Source: Acinetobacter sp. NIPH 298
GTDB lineage: Bacteria; Pseudomonadota; Gammaproteobacteria; Pseudomonadales; Moraxellaceae
Assembly (NCBI RefSeq): GCF_000369505.1
Contig: NZ_KB850055.1
Span: 682,001 to 746,000 of the forward strand
Length of the DNA stretch: 64,000 bases
Direction: 5' to 3'
Part shown: in pieces, positions 18,397-27,640 of the stretch
Position numbering within the stretch: position 1 is the first letter of the stretch
Layout: the number at the start of each line of letters is the position of its first letter
Notes under the pieces: generated by a model
The model's database searches: none
The model's input: the letters and a program-made list of their open reading frames with translations, nothing else
Told to the model about the DNA's origin: nothing
Translations under genes and position numbers: made by a program

Positions 18397-19542
18397 TTAA
18401 ATAAAATCTGGCTGAGGTGCATTGGTATGGTGAATAACACCACCGCCTAAGCAGACCTCTCCTGAATAAAACACCACACTTTGCCCAGGAGTAACGGCTC
18501 TTTGTGGTTCATCAAATTCAACACGAATTCCATTTTCTGTCTGTTCATCGCGGTAAATTGTACATGCTTGATCCGACTGACGATAACGTGTTTTAGCAGT
18601 ACATCGGAAACCTGTGCTCGGAATTTCCTGTTCGCCAGCAACCCAATCAATCGACTCACTCCAAAGTTGTGTACTTTGCATGAGTGGATGTTCGTGTCCC
18701 TGTCCAATCACCAGTCGATTATTGGCAATATCTTTGTGTAATACGAACCATGCACCTTCTTGTGCACCCTTCATACCACCAATCCCGATACCACCGCGCT
18801 GACCCAGCGTATAGTACATTAAGCCGTGATGTTCACCAACTTCTTTACCATTGTCTAAAACAATTTTTCCAGCTTGAGCAGGGAGGTATTGTTTTAAGAA
18901 ATCACTAAAACGACGCTCACCAATAAAACAGATCCCTGTTGAATCTTTTTTCTTGGCTGTAGCGAGATCAAATTCTTCTGCGATTTTGCGTACCTGAGGT
19001 TTTTCAATTTCACCGACAGGGAACAAGGTTTTATTAATTTCACGACCATGAACTGCATGGAGAAAATAGGTCTGATCTTTATTATTATCTACACCACGTA
19101 ATAACGGTGCATACGTTTCACCACGTGAGTTTTGCATCGTTGCACCACGACGCGCATAGTGACCAGTTGCAATAAAATCTGCGCCAAGAGTCATCGCGTG
19201 ATCGAGGAAAGCACGGAATTTAATTTCTTTATTACAGAGAATATCTGGGTTGGGCGTACGTCCAGCCGCATATTCTGCTAAGAAGTGCTCAAACACACGA
19301 TCCCAATACTCCATCGCAAAGTTCGCGGTATGTAGTTTGATCCCAATCTTATCTGCAACGGCTTGAGCATCAGCCAAGTCTTCTAGTGCTGTGCAATATT
19401 CCGTACCATCATCTTCTTCCCAATTCTTCATGAAAAGACCTTCAACTTGATATCCTTGTTGAAGTAAAAGCGCGGCAGAAACAGAGGAATCTACACCACC
19501 AGACATACCGACGATGACACGTTGTTGCATAGGATTAAGCAT
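18397..19542 (-). CDS. mnmA: tRNA-specific 2-thiouridylase
   Basis: 381 residues. The ATP-binding PP-loop is [11 protein letters not shown], and the two catalytic Cys are in [14 protein letters not shown] and [11 protein letters not shown]. It installs the 2-thio group on U34 of Lys, Glu and Gln tRNAs, receiving sulfur through the relay. The ATG overlaps the end of the upstream Nudix gene (ATGCTTAA), so translation is probably coupled; a second in-frame ATG lies at 19530. Confidence 0.96.
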   Translation of the reverse strand: MLNPMQQRVIVGMSGGVDSSVSAALLLQQGYQVEGLFMKNWEEDDGTEYCTALEDLADAQAVADKIGIKLHTANFAMEYWDRVFEHFLAEYAAGRTPNPDILCNKEIKFRAFLDHAMTLGADFIATGHYARRGATMQNSRGETYAPLLRGVDNNKDQTYFLHAVHGREINKTLFPVGEIEKPQVRKIAEEFDLATAKKKDSTGICFIGERRFSDFLKQYLPAQAGKIVLDNGKEVGEHHGLMYYTLGQRGGIGIGGMKGAQEGAWFVLHKDIANNRLVIGQGHEHPLMQSTQLWSESIDWVAGEQEIPSTGFRCTAKTRYRQSDQACTIYRDEQTENGIRVEFDEPQRAVTPGQSVVFYSGEVCLGGGVIHHTNAPQPDFI

Positions 19543-20035
19543 CCAAATGAGGGGTTAATGAGGGAGAGAAAGGGTGCTCATAAATAAGCGATAAAGGATA
19601 TTTTTTGCCAGCGAGGGCATCTTGAACAGCTTTTAAAACCAATGGGCTACGCGCACGTGCTGATTCTTGTAGTTCATCTACATTCATCCATACCGCAGCA
19701 ACGATGCCTGTATCGAGTTGCGCATTTTCTTCAACTGAAGTGACATGTGCCAAGAAGCAAAAACGGTAATAGGTACGATCAGGAAACATCGGTGGCGTAT
19801 AGGTATAAATACCGAGCAAGTGATCTATTTCCACATGATGACCTGTTTCTTCTAAGGTCTCACGAATTGCTGCTTGGATAATGGTTTCATCACATTCAAT
19901 ATGACCAGCAGGTTGATTAAACACGGTATGTGCATAGCCCTCGCTGTGTTCTTCGACAAACAAAAAACGTCCGTCTTTTTCGACTACAGTGGCGACTGTG
20001 ACATGAGGTGTCCAAGCGGTCATAGAAAGCACCAT
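19535..20035 (-). CDS. Nudix hydrolase, NudJ-like
   Basis: 166 residues. The Nudix box is complete in [22 protein letters not shown], given here as one motif spanning about residues 42-64, with the REtxEE core as Mg2+ ligands. In E. coli the gene upstream of mnmA is nudJ, a thiamine-pyrophosphate and nucleoside-phosphate phosphatase, so the same activity is likely. An ATG four codons downstream (20023) is an alternative start. It overlaps mnmA by eight bases. Confidence 0.88.
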   Translation of the reverse strand: MVLSMTAWTPHVTVATVVEKDGRFLFVEEHSEGYAHTVFNQPAGHIECDETIIQAAIRETLEETGHHVEIDHLLGIYTYTPPMFPDRTYYRFCFLAHVTSVEENAQLDTGIVAAVWMNVDELQESARARSPLVLKAVQDALAGKKYPLSLIYEHPFSPSLTPHLDA

Positions 20036-20108
20036 GATTTTAAAAAATGTATTCTACAAAATTTGAGAGTTTTTGGCTATGGTGAGATTTGTTGGCAACA
20101 TAGTTGTC

Positions 20109-20876
20109 TTACATATCTTCATATTCTTCAAGATTTAGTCTTTCCCATGAATCACCAATAAAACTTCTTTCGGCAGCTTGATTGTAGTCGAGATTGAAAA
20201 CCTCATTCAAAGTTTGGTCTCCTAATATCATCTGTTCCAAGGCAACTAAACGAATATCATCGGGTTCTTGGTCGTCTGTTAAAAATTGCCAATCGCCATC
20301 AGTATCATGAATAACTCTTAAAATAGGTTGGTTATGCTCTAACCATTGTCTAGTTGTAAAAACTCCTAATTTTTTAGCTTCTCTGAATTTAAAATCAGCA
20401 TTTCGATCTAAGAGTGGTTGATCATAAATAAATTTTTCTTCAACCCCATCTTCCCAAGGAAATTTATCATTGCGATCTGTCCAAACCACCTGCAAAGCGG
20501 AAAAGTTGTTGTGTTGGTAATAATTTAAAGCAGCACCAAAATAATCCTCAATATTTCTGAGATCTACTGGTAAAAACTCAGCACGGCTATCTTTGAAGAT
20601 GTTTTCATAATGATTATAAGATTTTATCTTTTCGCCGTTTTTGATCAGATCAGCTATATCATTAATAATAATATGAGCTAAGTTAGTTGGTAATCCAAAG
20701 CATATAATTTCAGGATGCTGATAGCTCTCATATAAACCGACACTATAACTAAAAGAAGGTAAATAGTCTGTCTCACTAATTCCTACTACTTGCAGTCCAT
20801 ATTTTTCAATATTGAGTTTAGTTTTATTAATTAGTTCATTTGGAGTAGGGCAATCATGTGGATGATTAGTGTTCAT
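20109..20876 (-). CDS. DUF4262 domain protein
   Basis: 255 residues. The N-terminal part (INKTKLNIEKYGLQVVGI, then FSYSVGLYESYQHPEIICFGLP) matches the DUF4262 family as I know it. The C-terminal hundred residues are acidic and Trp-containing (DTDGDWQFLTDDQEPDD) and look like a separate small domain. No signal peptide. The function of this family is unknown; members occur scattered in many bacteria, often next to unrelated genes. It has its own intergenic spaces and is probably a single transcription unit. Confidence 0.75.
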   Translation of the reverse strand: MNTNHPHDCPTPNELINKTKLNIEKYGLQVVGISETDYLPSFSYSVGLYESYQHPEIICFGLPTNLAHIIINDIADLIKNGEKIKSYNHYENIFKDSRAEFLPVDLRNIEDYFGAALNYYQHNNFSALQVVWTDRNDKFPWEDGVEEKFIYDQPLLDRNADFKFREAKKLGVFTTRQWLEHNQPILRVIHDTDGDWQFLTDDQEPDDIRLVALEQMILGDQTLNEVFNLDYNQAAERSFIGDSWERLNLEEYEDM

Positions 20877-20939
20877 TGGATATCTCTAAAAGTTTATTAT
20901 TTTTGATTATATAAAGGACGTAAGTGAAAAATAATGAAG

Positions 20940-21482
20940 TTAAGCTTCGCTATTCCTATAATTATCCTTCACTTTCACATAGTTTTGCGCCGAATAAGGT
21001 AAAAATGCTTTTTCTTTATCTGTGAGAGGGCGGACTTGCTGTACTGGACTACCGACATACAAATAACCACTTTTTAAGACTTTACGGGGTGGAACTAAAC
21101 TACCTGCACCGATCATCACATCATCTTCAATAATCACGTCATCTAACACCACGGTATTGATGCCGATTAAGACGCGATTACCAATGGTACAGCCATGTAA
21201 AGTCACATGATGTCCAACAGTCACATCTTCACCAATCACCAAAGGAGAACCGTTTGGTTTAGATTGGTTTTTATGGCTGACATGCAACATACAATGATCT
21301 TGCACATTACTGTTTTTGCCAATCTGAATCGAGTTCACATCGCCACGAATCACGGCAAATGGCCATACTGAAACATTCTCAGCTAATTTGACATCACCAA
21401 TCACGACAGACATGTCATCAATATAACAGCTTGAATCAATATCAGGTGTTTGGTCTAAATAAGCGCGAATGTTCTTGGTCAT
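20940..21482 (-). CDS. gamma-carbonic-anhydrase family protein (left-handed beta-helix)
   Basis: About 180 residues from ATG 21482; in-frame ATGs at 21497 and 21530 exist, and none has a convincing ribosome site. Hexapeptide repeats run through the middle (VIRGDVNSIQIG, NVQDHCMLHVSH, VTVGHHVTLHGCTIG). The three His ligands of gamma carbonic anhydrases sit in CMLHVSH and VGHHVTLHG. YrdA/CaiE-like proteins of this group bind zinc, often with weak or no carbonic anhydrase activity. It lies downstream of the DUF4262 gene's opposite end with no obvious operon partner. Confidence 0.85.
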   Translation of the reverse strand: MTKNIRAYLDQTPDIDSSCYIDDMSVVIGDVKLAENVSVWPFAVIRGDVNSIQIGKNSNVQDHCMLHVSHKNQSKPNGSPLVIGEDVTVGHHVTLHGCTIGNRVLIGINTVVLDDVIIEDDVMIGAGSLVPPRKVLKSGYLYVGSPVQQVRPLTDKEKAFLPYSAQNYVKVKDNYRNSEA

Positions 21483-21524
21483 AAGGAGTGTCAACATAAA
21501 AGATAGCGGAATTATAAAATAAAA

Positions 21525-21554
21525 AAGCACTCAAACTAAATAGTCAGAGTGCTT
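21525..21554 (-). terminator. terminator of dacC
   Basis: Read on the minus strand: stem AAGCACTC / GAGTGCTT, a 14-base loop and a T run. It lies 27 bases beyond the dacC stop codon and overlaps the possible upstream start of the gamma-carbonic-anhydrase gene. Confidence 0.75.
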
Positions 21555-21580
21555 AATTCGCTTATTTAAAAAATCAGGAT

Positions 21581-22729
21581 TTAGAATAAGTTACCGAAGA
21601 ATAATTTAATATGATCAATCATACGTGCAAAGAAACCTGCTTCTTCGATCGGTTTTAACGCAACAAGTGGTTTTTCAGCAATGACTTTACCATCAAGGCT
21701 AGCAACCAACTTTCCAATGACTTGACCCTGAGCCAGAGGTGCATTGAGTTGTGGTTGTACCACGAGCTGAGTTTTGATTTTATCAGCTTGTCCTTTTGGC
21801 ATGGTGACATTGAAGTTTTCAGCTAAGCCAATTTGAACGTCATCTTCTTTACCAAACCAAACTTTTGCTTTGGCAATGGCTTGGTTAGCAGGCTGCACAT
21901 TTGCAGTTTCAAAGTTTGCAAAGCCCCAAGAAAGGAGCGCACGAGTTTGATTGGCACGTTCGTTCATGCTTGGTGTGCCGAAGATCACTGAAATCAAACG
22001 CATTGGACCACGTTTACTTGAGGTGGTTAAACAGAATCCTGCTTCATTGGTATGACCTGTTTTTAAACCATCTACACTTGGGTCAGTGTAAAGCAGCGCA
22101 TTACGGTTACCTTGTTTAATACCGTTATAGGTAAACTCTTTTTCTGAATAAATCGGATAGTATTTTGAGCTGTCCTTGATGATATGTTGCGCCAAGATCG
22201 CCATATCTTTTGCAGTCGAGTAATGACCTTCAGCAGGCATACCTGTTGAGTTGATAAAGTTGGTATTGGTCATACCAAGACGTTTAGCTTCTTGGTTCAT
22301 CATATGAGCAAATGTACCTTCATTGCCCGCGATATGTTCAGCCATTGCTTTTGATGCATCGTTACCAGATTGAACAATGATGCCACGCAGCATTTCAAGC
22401 ACAGTTGCAGAACCATTTAATGGGACATACATACATGACTCGGCGCTACTACCACGGCACCACGCCGATTCGTTCATGCGGACTTGTTCTTCTTCGGTCA
22501 GTTTGCCTTGTAGTAATTTTTGTTCAATGATGAAACTGGTCATCATTTTGGTCATCGAGGCAGGCGCAAGTTTTTCATTTTCATTTTTTGCAGCGAGGAT
22601 CTGACCTGTTTCATAATCCATTAATACATAGGATTTATTATTTAATTCTGGTGGAGCAGATAGGACAGTTGCTGCATATGAAAAGCTTGGCAAAAGTAGT
22701 AATGCAGCAATAGCGCTTTTTCTAGTCAT
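21581..22729 (-). CDS. dacC: D-alanyl-D-alanine carboxypeptidase, PBP5/6 type
   Basis: 382 residues from the ATG that begins MTRKSAIAALLLLPSFSYA, a typical signal peptide; an upstream in-frame ATG would put 20 polar residues before it and is unlikely. The three active-site motifs are SMTK (catalytic Ser), SGN and KTG. A C-terminal beta-rich domain and a final amphipathic helix (FFARMIDHIKLFFGNLF) would anchor it to the inner membrane from the periplasm. It trims the terminal D-Ala from peptidoglycan pentapeptides. dacA would be an equally fair symbol. Confidence 0.92.
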   Translation of the reverse strand: MTRKSAIAALLLLPSFSYAATVLSAPPELNNKSYVLMDYETGQILAAKNENEKLAPASMTKMMTSFIIEQKLLQGKLTEEEQVRMNESAWCRGSSAESCMYVPLNGSATVLEMLRGIIVQSGNDASKAMAEHIAGNEGTFAHMMNQEAKRLGMTNTNFINSTGMPAEGHYSTAKDMAILAQHIIKDSSKYYPIYSEKEFTYNGIKQGNRNALLYTDPSVDGLKTGHTNEAGFCLTTSSKRGPMRLISVIFGTPSMNERANQTRALLSWGFANFETANVQPANQAIAKAKVWFGKEDDVQIGLAENFNVTMPKGQADKIKTQLVVQPQLNAPLAQGQVIGKLVASLDGKVIAEKPLVALKPIEEAGFFARMIDHIKLFFGNLF

Positions 22730-22787
22730 TCTAGGTGGTTCCAATATCTTGTATGGTACGGATGAGCCTAGCATTTTAGGATAAAGC

Positions 22788-22818
22788 AAAGCCGACTTCT
22801 ATGGGGGAAGTCGGCTTT
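22788..22818. terminator. bidirectional terminator upstream of dacC
   Basis: A 12-bp stem (AAAGCCGACTTC / GAAGTCGGCTTT) with a 7-base loop, followed by T residues on both strands. It probably ends the transcript of the small exported-protein gene at 22897. Confidence 0.8.
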
Positions 22819-22896
22819 TTCATACAGTATTGTAACTAATACATATCGGGGACTTTTATTTGCTCATTACTGATACGTTGATGCGGTTATTTTGAA

Positions 22897-23289
22897 TTAA
22901 TAATTTCGAACATCTTCGCAAATTTGACGATTCTTTTCATCCGCGGCAGCTTTGGCATCTTTACGCGCTTCGACGAGGAATTTTTGGAAATCTTTTGCTT
23001 TCGCACGTTTATTTAGGGCGTCAACGGCTTTAGATTCTTTTGGTAAATATTCTTTGACCAAGCGTTCGTAGCCTTGTGTAAACTTCTTATCTTCGTCAAT
23101 TAAACTTGGACAAATTTCAGAAAGCACATAAATTGCAGCTAACTCTTCTTGCGTTGTTGTTTGCGACATAGGAGTCACTTCAATGTTTTCTGACTCATGT
23201 TTTGCATTTGCTGCATATGCAACTGGTGTTAAAGCACTTGAGGCAATAAGCAATGATAAACCTAGTGTTTTAAAAACATTTTTCTTCAT
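22897..23289 (-). CDS. small exported protein, paralogue A
   Basis: 130 residues with a signal peptide (MKKNVFKTLGLSLLIASSALTPVAYA, cut near AYA-A). The mature part is helical and charged with two Cys, in SEICPSLIDED and NRQICEDVRNY. The protein encoded at 24246 shares the plan: ELxxIxVLxEICPxLI, then a segment ending in an xxICEDV-like Cys. The two are clearly related. The Cys spacing suggests a periplasmic disulfide. I believe this is a Moraxellaceae-restricted family of unknown function. Confidence 0.75.
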   Translation of the reverse strand: MKKNVFKTLGLSLLIASSALTPVAYAANAKHESENIEVTPMSQTTTQEELAAIYVLSEICPSLIDEDKKFTQGYERLVKEYLPKESKAVDALNKRAKAKDFQKFLVEARKDAKAAADEKNRQICEDVRNY

Positions 23290-23722
23290 AACAAACCAAA
23301 CTCAAATTAAGACTTAAACAATTTGAATAACTTATAGCATAGAAGAAAAATAAAATTGTATATTTGCTGTAGGGAAAGTGGAGGAAATGTGGTTTTAAAG
23401 ACTCGGTTTGTTAAACCGCTGCGGCACTTTAATAATTGATTCATCTTCGAAAATTAAAGAGTTTAATCGCTAGGTTGAGTTGCTTTTGGTCTTGGCTTGA
23501 CTTGCGATTTATTCTACGACATGATTAAAAAACAATCAAAATATCACGTCTGATGAGACTAACTTTTCAGAATGTTTCAGCCGATGAGCAATCTAAATAA
23601 TAAATATGTGGCGTTGTGGTCACTCTGCGCAAGCTTCGTTTTTCACAGCAGCAGACTTTGAGTCTAGTAGCTACGAAAGCCTGTTAGGGATCACAGGAGT
23701 GCTACTTGATAAGGAGCAGGGT
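23290..23722. other. intergenic region
   Basis: 433 bases between divergent genes. It must hold the promoters of the leftward exported-protein gene and of the VOC gene, but no strong -35/-10 pair stands out. The rightward frame stays open to an ATG at 23606 but lacks a ribosome site there. No repeat or hairpin of note. Confidence 0.5.
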
Positions 23723-24085
23723 ATGACGACCAAATTTGAGGGCGGTATTGATATCGCATTGAAGCTACCACCACATCAATTCGAAGCGACTGTTGCTTTT
23801 TATCGTGATGTTATCGGTCTAAAGCAAATTACAGAAAAGGGAGCGGACGTAGGCTTCGAATTCGGTCCAGTCAAATTGTGGATTGATATCGCGCCAGAGA
23901 TGAGCCAAGCCGAGATTTGGCTCGAATTATTTACGGATGATTTTGCTAAGGCGGCTAAACATCTTAGTGATGCTGGTGTTGTTCGTTGCGATGCAATTGA
24001 ACCATTGCCAGAGGGCTTTCGAGGGGGATGGATTACAAATCCAGCCAACATTATCCATATGGTTCGTGAGCCAGATGCTTGGTAA
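23723..24085 (+). CDS. VOC/glyoxalase-fold protein
   Basis: 121 residues from ATG 23723, which has AAGGAG seven bases upstream; a longer frame back to 23606 has no ribosome site. One vicinal-oxygen-chelate domain: HQFEATVAFYRDVIGLKQ, then FEFGPVKLWIDI, AEIWLELFTDDFAKAAKHL and IHMVREP. Such single-domain proteins serve as glyoxalases, antibiotic-binding proteins or uncharacterised enzymes. Nothing in the neighbourhood points to a substrate. It is inserted between two paralogous exported-protein genes on the other strand. Confidence 0.8.
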   Translation: MTTKFEGGIDIALKLPPHQFEATVAFYRDVIGLKQITEKGADVGFEFGPVKLWIDIAPEMSQAEIWLELFTDDFAKAAKHLSDAGVVRCDAIEPLPEGFRGGWITNPANIIHMVREPDAW

Positions 24086-24245
24086 TTTCATTGTATTTTT
24101 AAGTTGCCAGAGTTGAACTAAATGTGGTTTTAAATCGACCTCTATCATCATTATTTGCCCTTTTGTATTTCTCCTATGAGGTGAAACAAAAGGGATGTAT
24201 GAAAGAAGTTTAATATTTAAAACCACAAATAGACGATTTTTTTAA

Positions 24246-24620
24246 TTACGCTTCAAAATCTACGACTTCTTGGCACACTGTCTTTTGCTCAGCTCGGTCA
24301 ACTTCTTTTGTCGCTTCTCGTGCGTCTTTTAACAAATCTTTGAACTCGGCATCTTGCTGCAAGCTTTCAAGTGAAGCTGATTTGTCAGAATAGCCACTTA
24401 AATAAGACGCTATGATGGTTTTAATGTTCTGGTCGAACTGGGCATTTTTACCGATCAATTTTGGACACATTTCGATCAGCACTTGCGCATTGGCGATATC
24501 ATCTTTGATCAATGCATTTGCTTCTTGAACTGAAACCGCTTCATTTGCATAAATTGCTTGCGCTGTTAAAAGTGAGAAAGCAACCCCAAAAACTCGAATA
24601 AATTTAGATAAATGTCTCAT
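24246..24620 (-). CDS. small exported protein, paralogue B
   Basis: 124 residues with a signal peptide (MRHLSKFIRVFGVAFSLLTA, cut near IYA-N). Mature part: helical, charged, two Cys in LIEMCPKLIGKN and KTVCQEVVDFEA. It matches paralogue A (22897) in length, CPxLI motif, position of the second Cys and a (F)(Q/K)(K/D)(F/L)LxxAR segment. Function unknown. The pair flanks the VOC gene, pointing to an old duplication with a later insertion, or to two independent arrivals. Confidence 0.75.
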   Translation of the reverse strand: MRHLSKFIRVFGVAFSLLTAQAIYANEAVSVQEANALIKDDIANAQVLIEMCPKLIGKNAQFDQNIKTIIASYLSGYSDKSASLESLQQDAEFKDLLKDAREATKEVDRAEQKTVCQEVVDFEA

Positions 24621-24772
24621 GATTGTATAAATTTCTAATACTATGAAGTAATAAATATATATAATTCAATGAATAATTCAATTGAAAAAACTGTGTAGTA
24701 GACGGGCTATTGACATGCTATCAATACATGGTTGAAGTAGCAGCAAGCGCGAATGAGAGAGACTGGATTTTA

Positions 24773-25546
24773 GTGAATATTTTAATTGCAAATGATGATG
24801 GTGTATTCGCACCTGGGCTCCAAGCTTTGGCTTTAGCATTAAAACCTTTGGGCCGAGTTGTTGTGGTTGCCCCTGAAAGTGAGCGGAGTGGTTACTCAAG
24901 TGCATTAACCTTAGATCGTCCTTTACGTCCTATTCAAATTTCCGAAGATGTTTGGGCGGTAAATGGCACACCTGCGGATTGTGTTTATTTATCGACCAAT
25001 GGGCTTTTTGATTTCGAATTTGATCTTGTGGTTAGTGGTATCAATAATGGAGCGAATTTGGGTGATGATGTTTTATATTCAGGCACTGTGGGCGCAGCGT
25101 TTGAAGGGCGATTAATGAAGCATCCTGCTATTGCGGTATCACTCGCAGGAGCAAATGTACGCGCATACGACCACCCTCAACAATATGCACAAGCAGCACA
25201 GTGGGTGCATGATTTTATTGCTCAAGGCTTGCCAATTTTACCACCACGTCATATTTTCAATATTAATATTCCTGATGTTGAACTGATCAAAGGGACTCAA
25301 ATCACCTATCAAGGGCGCAGGGCGCAGTCTAAACCGATTAGTAGTCATGTTGACCCACGAGGGCGTCAAGTCTATTGGATCGGTCTTGCAGGTGAGGCAG
25401 TAACTGATCCTCAACAAGCTTCGAGTCAGATTCAGTCAGACTTCTTTGCTGTTTCAAGTGGATATGTCAGTGTCACACCTATTCAAATGGATGCAACCAA
25501 TTACACAGTGTTAGACAATTTGCATAATCATGTGAATGGTAAATAA
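24773..25546 (+). CDS. surE: 5'/3'-nucleotidase SurE
   Basis: 257 residues from GTG 24773, which puts the family's opening ILIANDDG (metal-binding DD) at the N-terminus; longer in-frame starts would add residues not seen in SurE. The other metal and substrate elements are present: [43 protein letters not shown]. It removes phosphate from nucleoside monophosphates in stationary phase. The gene is followed by an NlpD-like lipoprotein gene, as in many gammaproteobacteria, but pcm and rpoS are absent. Confidence 0.95.
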   Translation: MNILIANDDGVFAPGLQALALALKPLGRVVVVAPESERSGYSSALTLDRPLRPIQISEDVWAVNGTPADCVYLSTNGLFDFEFDLVVSGINNGANLGDDVLYSGTVGAAFEGRLMKHPAIAVSLAGANVRAYDHPQQYAQAAQWVHDFIAQGLPILPPRHIFNINIPDVELIKGTQITYQGRRAQSKPISSHVDPRGRQVYWIGLAGEAVTDPQQASSQIQSDFFAVSSGYVSVTPIQMDATNYTVLDNLHNHVNGK

Positions 25547-25641
25547 CTTGAATGTTATAACTTTGTGAAGATCGTGCGTGAATGCTCGTTTTTTCTCACT
25601 TTTTTGGTACTCTAGGGCGCAAATAGATTAAGGATTTTTCG

Positions 25642-26487
25642 ATGAGGGCGAAGATGCACTTAAACCATGTCTCGATTTTTCAATCACAAAAAATGATCAA
25701 AACAATCGTATTGTCTATGGCGGTTGCAACAGCGGCTGTTGTAACAGGTTGTGCATCTAAACCACAGGTGAGCGGTGGTGCAAGTTATACACACGCACCC
25801 AACTATTATACTGTTCGCTCTGGTGATACTTTGAGTGGTATCGCAAATCGTTATGGCATGAATTATTTAGATATTGCTGCGCTCAATGATATTGCGCCGC
25901 CATATCGAATTTATGTCAACCAATCATTGCGCTTGAAAGGTTCAGCCGCGCAGCGGACTACATCGACGCAAGCAATGGCGCAAACAGCTCCGATTCAGCG
26001 TCAAAGTGTCAATTTACCTACCCAACGACCTGTTACCCCACCAACCCAAACAGTTACACCACCGACCCAACGACCTGTTGTTCCAGTCGTGCCTGTCAAC
26101 CCTCCATCTACTTTAGCCTCTGGCTTACGTTGGGTTAAACCATCAAATGGCCCAATTATTCAAACTTTTAATTTGGCAAGTAATGTAAAAGGCACACGTT
26201 ACGGTGGCAATGTAGGCGATCCAATCTTTGCTGCTGCAAATGGTCAAGTGGTCTATGCTGCGGATGGCTTGAAAGAATATGGTAATTTGGTCTTGGTTAA
26301 ACATGTTGATGGATATATTACTGCCTACGCCCACAACAGCAAAATGTTGGTCAAGAGCGGCGACAATGTGACTGCTGGACAAAAAATTGCAGAGATGGGT
26401 TCTTCTGGGGCATCACGTGTCATGTTGGAGTTCCAAGTACGGTTGGATGGTAAGCCAGTTAACCCAGCAACAGTACTCCCTAACTAG
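25642..26487 (+). CDS. NlpD-like lipoprotein with LysM and degenerate M23 domain
   Basis: 281 residues. An N-terminal hydrophobic stretch leads to the lipobox VTGC. A LysM domain follows (YYTVRSGDTLSGIANRYGM...RLK), then a Pro/Thr/Gln-rich linker (TPPTQ repeats) and a C-terminal LytM/M23 domain. The M23 metal ligands are not conserved: the first His-x3-Asp segment reads RYGGNVGD, and HxH is replaced by MLEFQVR. It is therefore probably an inactive LytM activator of a cell-wall amidase at the septum, as NlpD and EnvC are. AAGGAT precedes the ATG. Confidence 0.88.
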   Translation: MRAKMHLNHVSIFQSQKMIKTIVLSMAVATAAVVTGCASKPQVSGGASYTHAPNYYTVRSGDTLSGIANRYGMNYLDIAALNDIAPPYRIYVNQSLRLKGSAAQRTTSTQAMAQTAPIQRQSVNLPTQRPVTPPTQTVTPPTQRPVVPVVPVNPPSTLASGLRWVKPSNGPIIQTFNLASNVKGTRYGGNVGDPIFAAANGQVVYAADGLKEYGNLVLVKHVDGYITAYAHNSKMLVKSGDNVTAGQKIAEMGSSGASRVMLEFQVRLDGKPVNPATVLPN

Positions 26488-26616
26488 TTTCATAACGTAA
26501 ACAAACCCTCAACAAATTGTTAATAATCTCTAGTCTAACAATAGACTTCTCTGTATACTTATTATGTTTGCTTTTATTAGAACAATAAGCATATTAATAA
26601 ATTGAGAGGGAAGTTT

Positions 26617-27546
26617 ATGTTAGATCAATTGCGTGCAATGGGGGTTTTTGCTTGTGTTGTAGAGAAAAGCTCTTTTAGCGGAGCCGCCCGGGATTTAGGA
26701 ATAACAACAAGTGCGGTCAGTCAACAAATTCGTTCATTAGAACAAGAAATGGATGTCACATTACTTCATCGCTCAACACGAAAACTCAGTCTTACAGAGG
26801 CTGGACAGGCATTCTTTTTTAGTTGCCAAGAAATGTTGGCTGCGGCTGAGCGTGGCAAAATTAGAATCAATGAGTTGCGTGATGATTTGGTCGGCGATTT
26901 ACGTATTGCAACTACGCCTGAGCTAGGTGCATTACATGTCGTTCCAGCACTTTCTCATTGGATGTCAGCGCATAAGGGTCTAGCTGTTCATTTTGAAGCA
27001 GACCATCGCTATATTGATTTGATTGAAGAACGTATTGATATTGCGATACGTATGAGTTTAAAAGTCGATGATCCTCAACTAACGATTGTTCCTTTAGCGC
27101 GTGTCGATCAGGTTTTAGTTGCATCACCTAGTTATTTGAACCAAGCATCTTCAATTACTCATCCGCAAGATTTATGTCATCATGAATTATTGCCCATCAC
27201 TTTGATGCAAAACTTTCAGCACTTTTCATTTCGTCATGGTTTAAGTGGTGATGTCGTGAATGTTGATATGAAAACACGTTTAGGTACAAATAATGTTTTT
27301 GTCGCGAAATCACTGTGTCAACAGGGGCTTGGGATCGCGCGTATTTTATATATGGATGTTCAAAAAGAACTGATCAGCGGTTCATTGGTTGAAGTCCTAC
27401 CAGATTGGCAACTACCTGTTTATACCTTACAAGCACTCACATCCAAGCGGGAACAATATCCAGTAAAAGTACATCGTTGTATTGATGCACTTAAACAATA
27501 TTTTGCCCAATTGCCAGGTGGACGTTCCTTACAGGGTGTTGCTTAA
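26617..27546 (+). CDS. LysR-family transcriptional regulator
   Basis: 309 residues from ATG 26617, with GAGGGAAG ahead of it. The N-terminal winged helix covers about residues 1-60 (SFSGAARDLGITTSAVSQQIRSLE) and the substrate-binding domain about 90-295. It resembles the CrgA/DsdC-like branch with the RIATTPELGALHVVPAL opening. No divergent target gene is next to it, so its regulon is unknown. It ends before a hairpin-rich stretch and the convergent Lon-like gene. Confidence 0.9.
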   Translation: MLDQLRAMGVFACVVEKSSFSGAARDLGITTSAVSQQIRSLEQEMDVTLLHRSTRKLSLTEAGQAFFFSCQEMLAAAERGKIRINELRDDLVGDLRIATTPELGALHVVPALSHWMSAHKGLAVHFEADHRYIDLIEERIDIAIRMSLKVDDPQLTIVPLARVDQVLVASPSYLNQASSITHPQDLCHHELLPITLMQNFQHFSFRHGLSGDVVNVDMKTRLGTNNVFVAKSLCQQGLGIARILYMDVQKELISGSLVEVLPDWQLPVYTLQALTSKREQYPVKVHRCIDALKQYFAQLPGGRSLQGVA

Positions 27547-27560
27547 GGCTGTTTATATTT

Positions 27561-27587
27561 AGGGTCTGTTGACATTTCATAGACCCT
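27561..27587. repeat. collapsed copy of MITE ends
   Basis: AGGGTCTGTTGACATTTCA, identical over 19 bases to the left end of the element at 30373, followed after one base by AGACCCT, the last seven bases of its right end. The flanking TT/AA extend the inverted repeat. It looks like an internally deleted remnant that now forms a hairpin. Confidence 0.65.
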
Positions 27588-27603
27588 AATCGATTCGAGA
27601 TTT

Positions 27604-27638
27604 AAAAAGCCATGCTCCTCAAGGGAACATGGCTTTTT
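27604..27638. terminator. bidirectional terminator, LysR / Lon-like
   Basis: A perfect 11-bp stem (AAAAAGCCATG / CATGGCTTTTT) with a 13-base loop and T runs on both strands, between convergent genes. Confidence 0.9.
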
Positions 27639-27640
27639 CT

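Noticed and set aside
23606-23722. N-terminal extension of the VOC protein from ATG 23606
   Set aside because: No ribosome site at 23606, while ATG 23723 has AAGGAG at the right distance and gives a normal VOC length.
25642-26487. M23 domain as an active endopeptidase
   Set aside because: Two metal-ligand motifs are lost (RYGGNVGD and MLEFQVR in place of the His-containing forms), so it is described as a probable inactive activator.
27561-27587. The short AGGGTCT...AGACCCT hairpin as the LysR terminator
   Set aside because: No T run follows, and a proper terminator stands at 27604. Its identity with the MITE ends explains it better.
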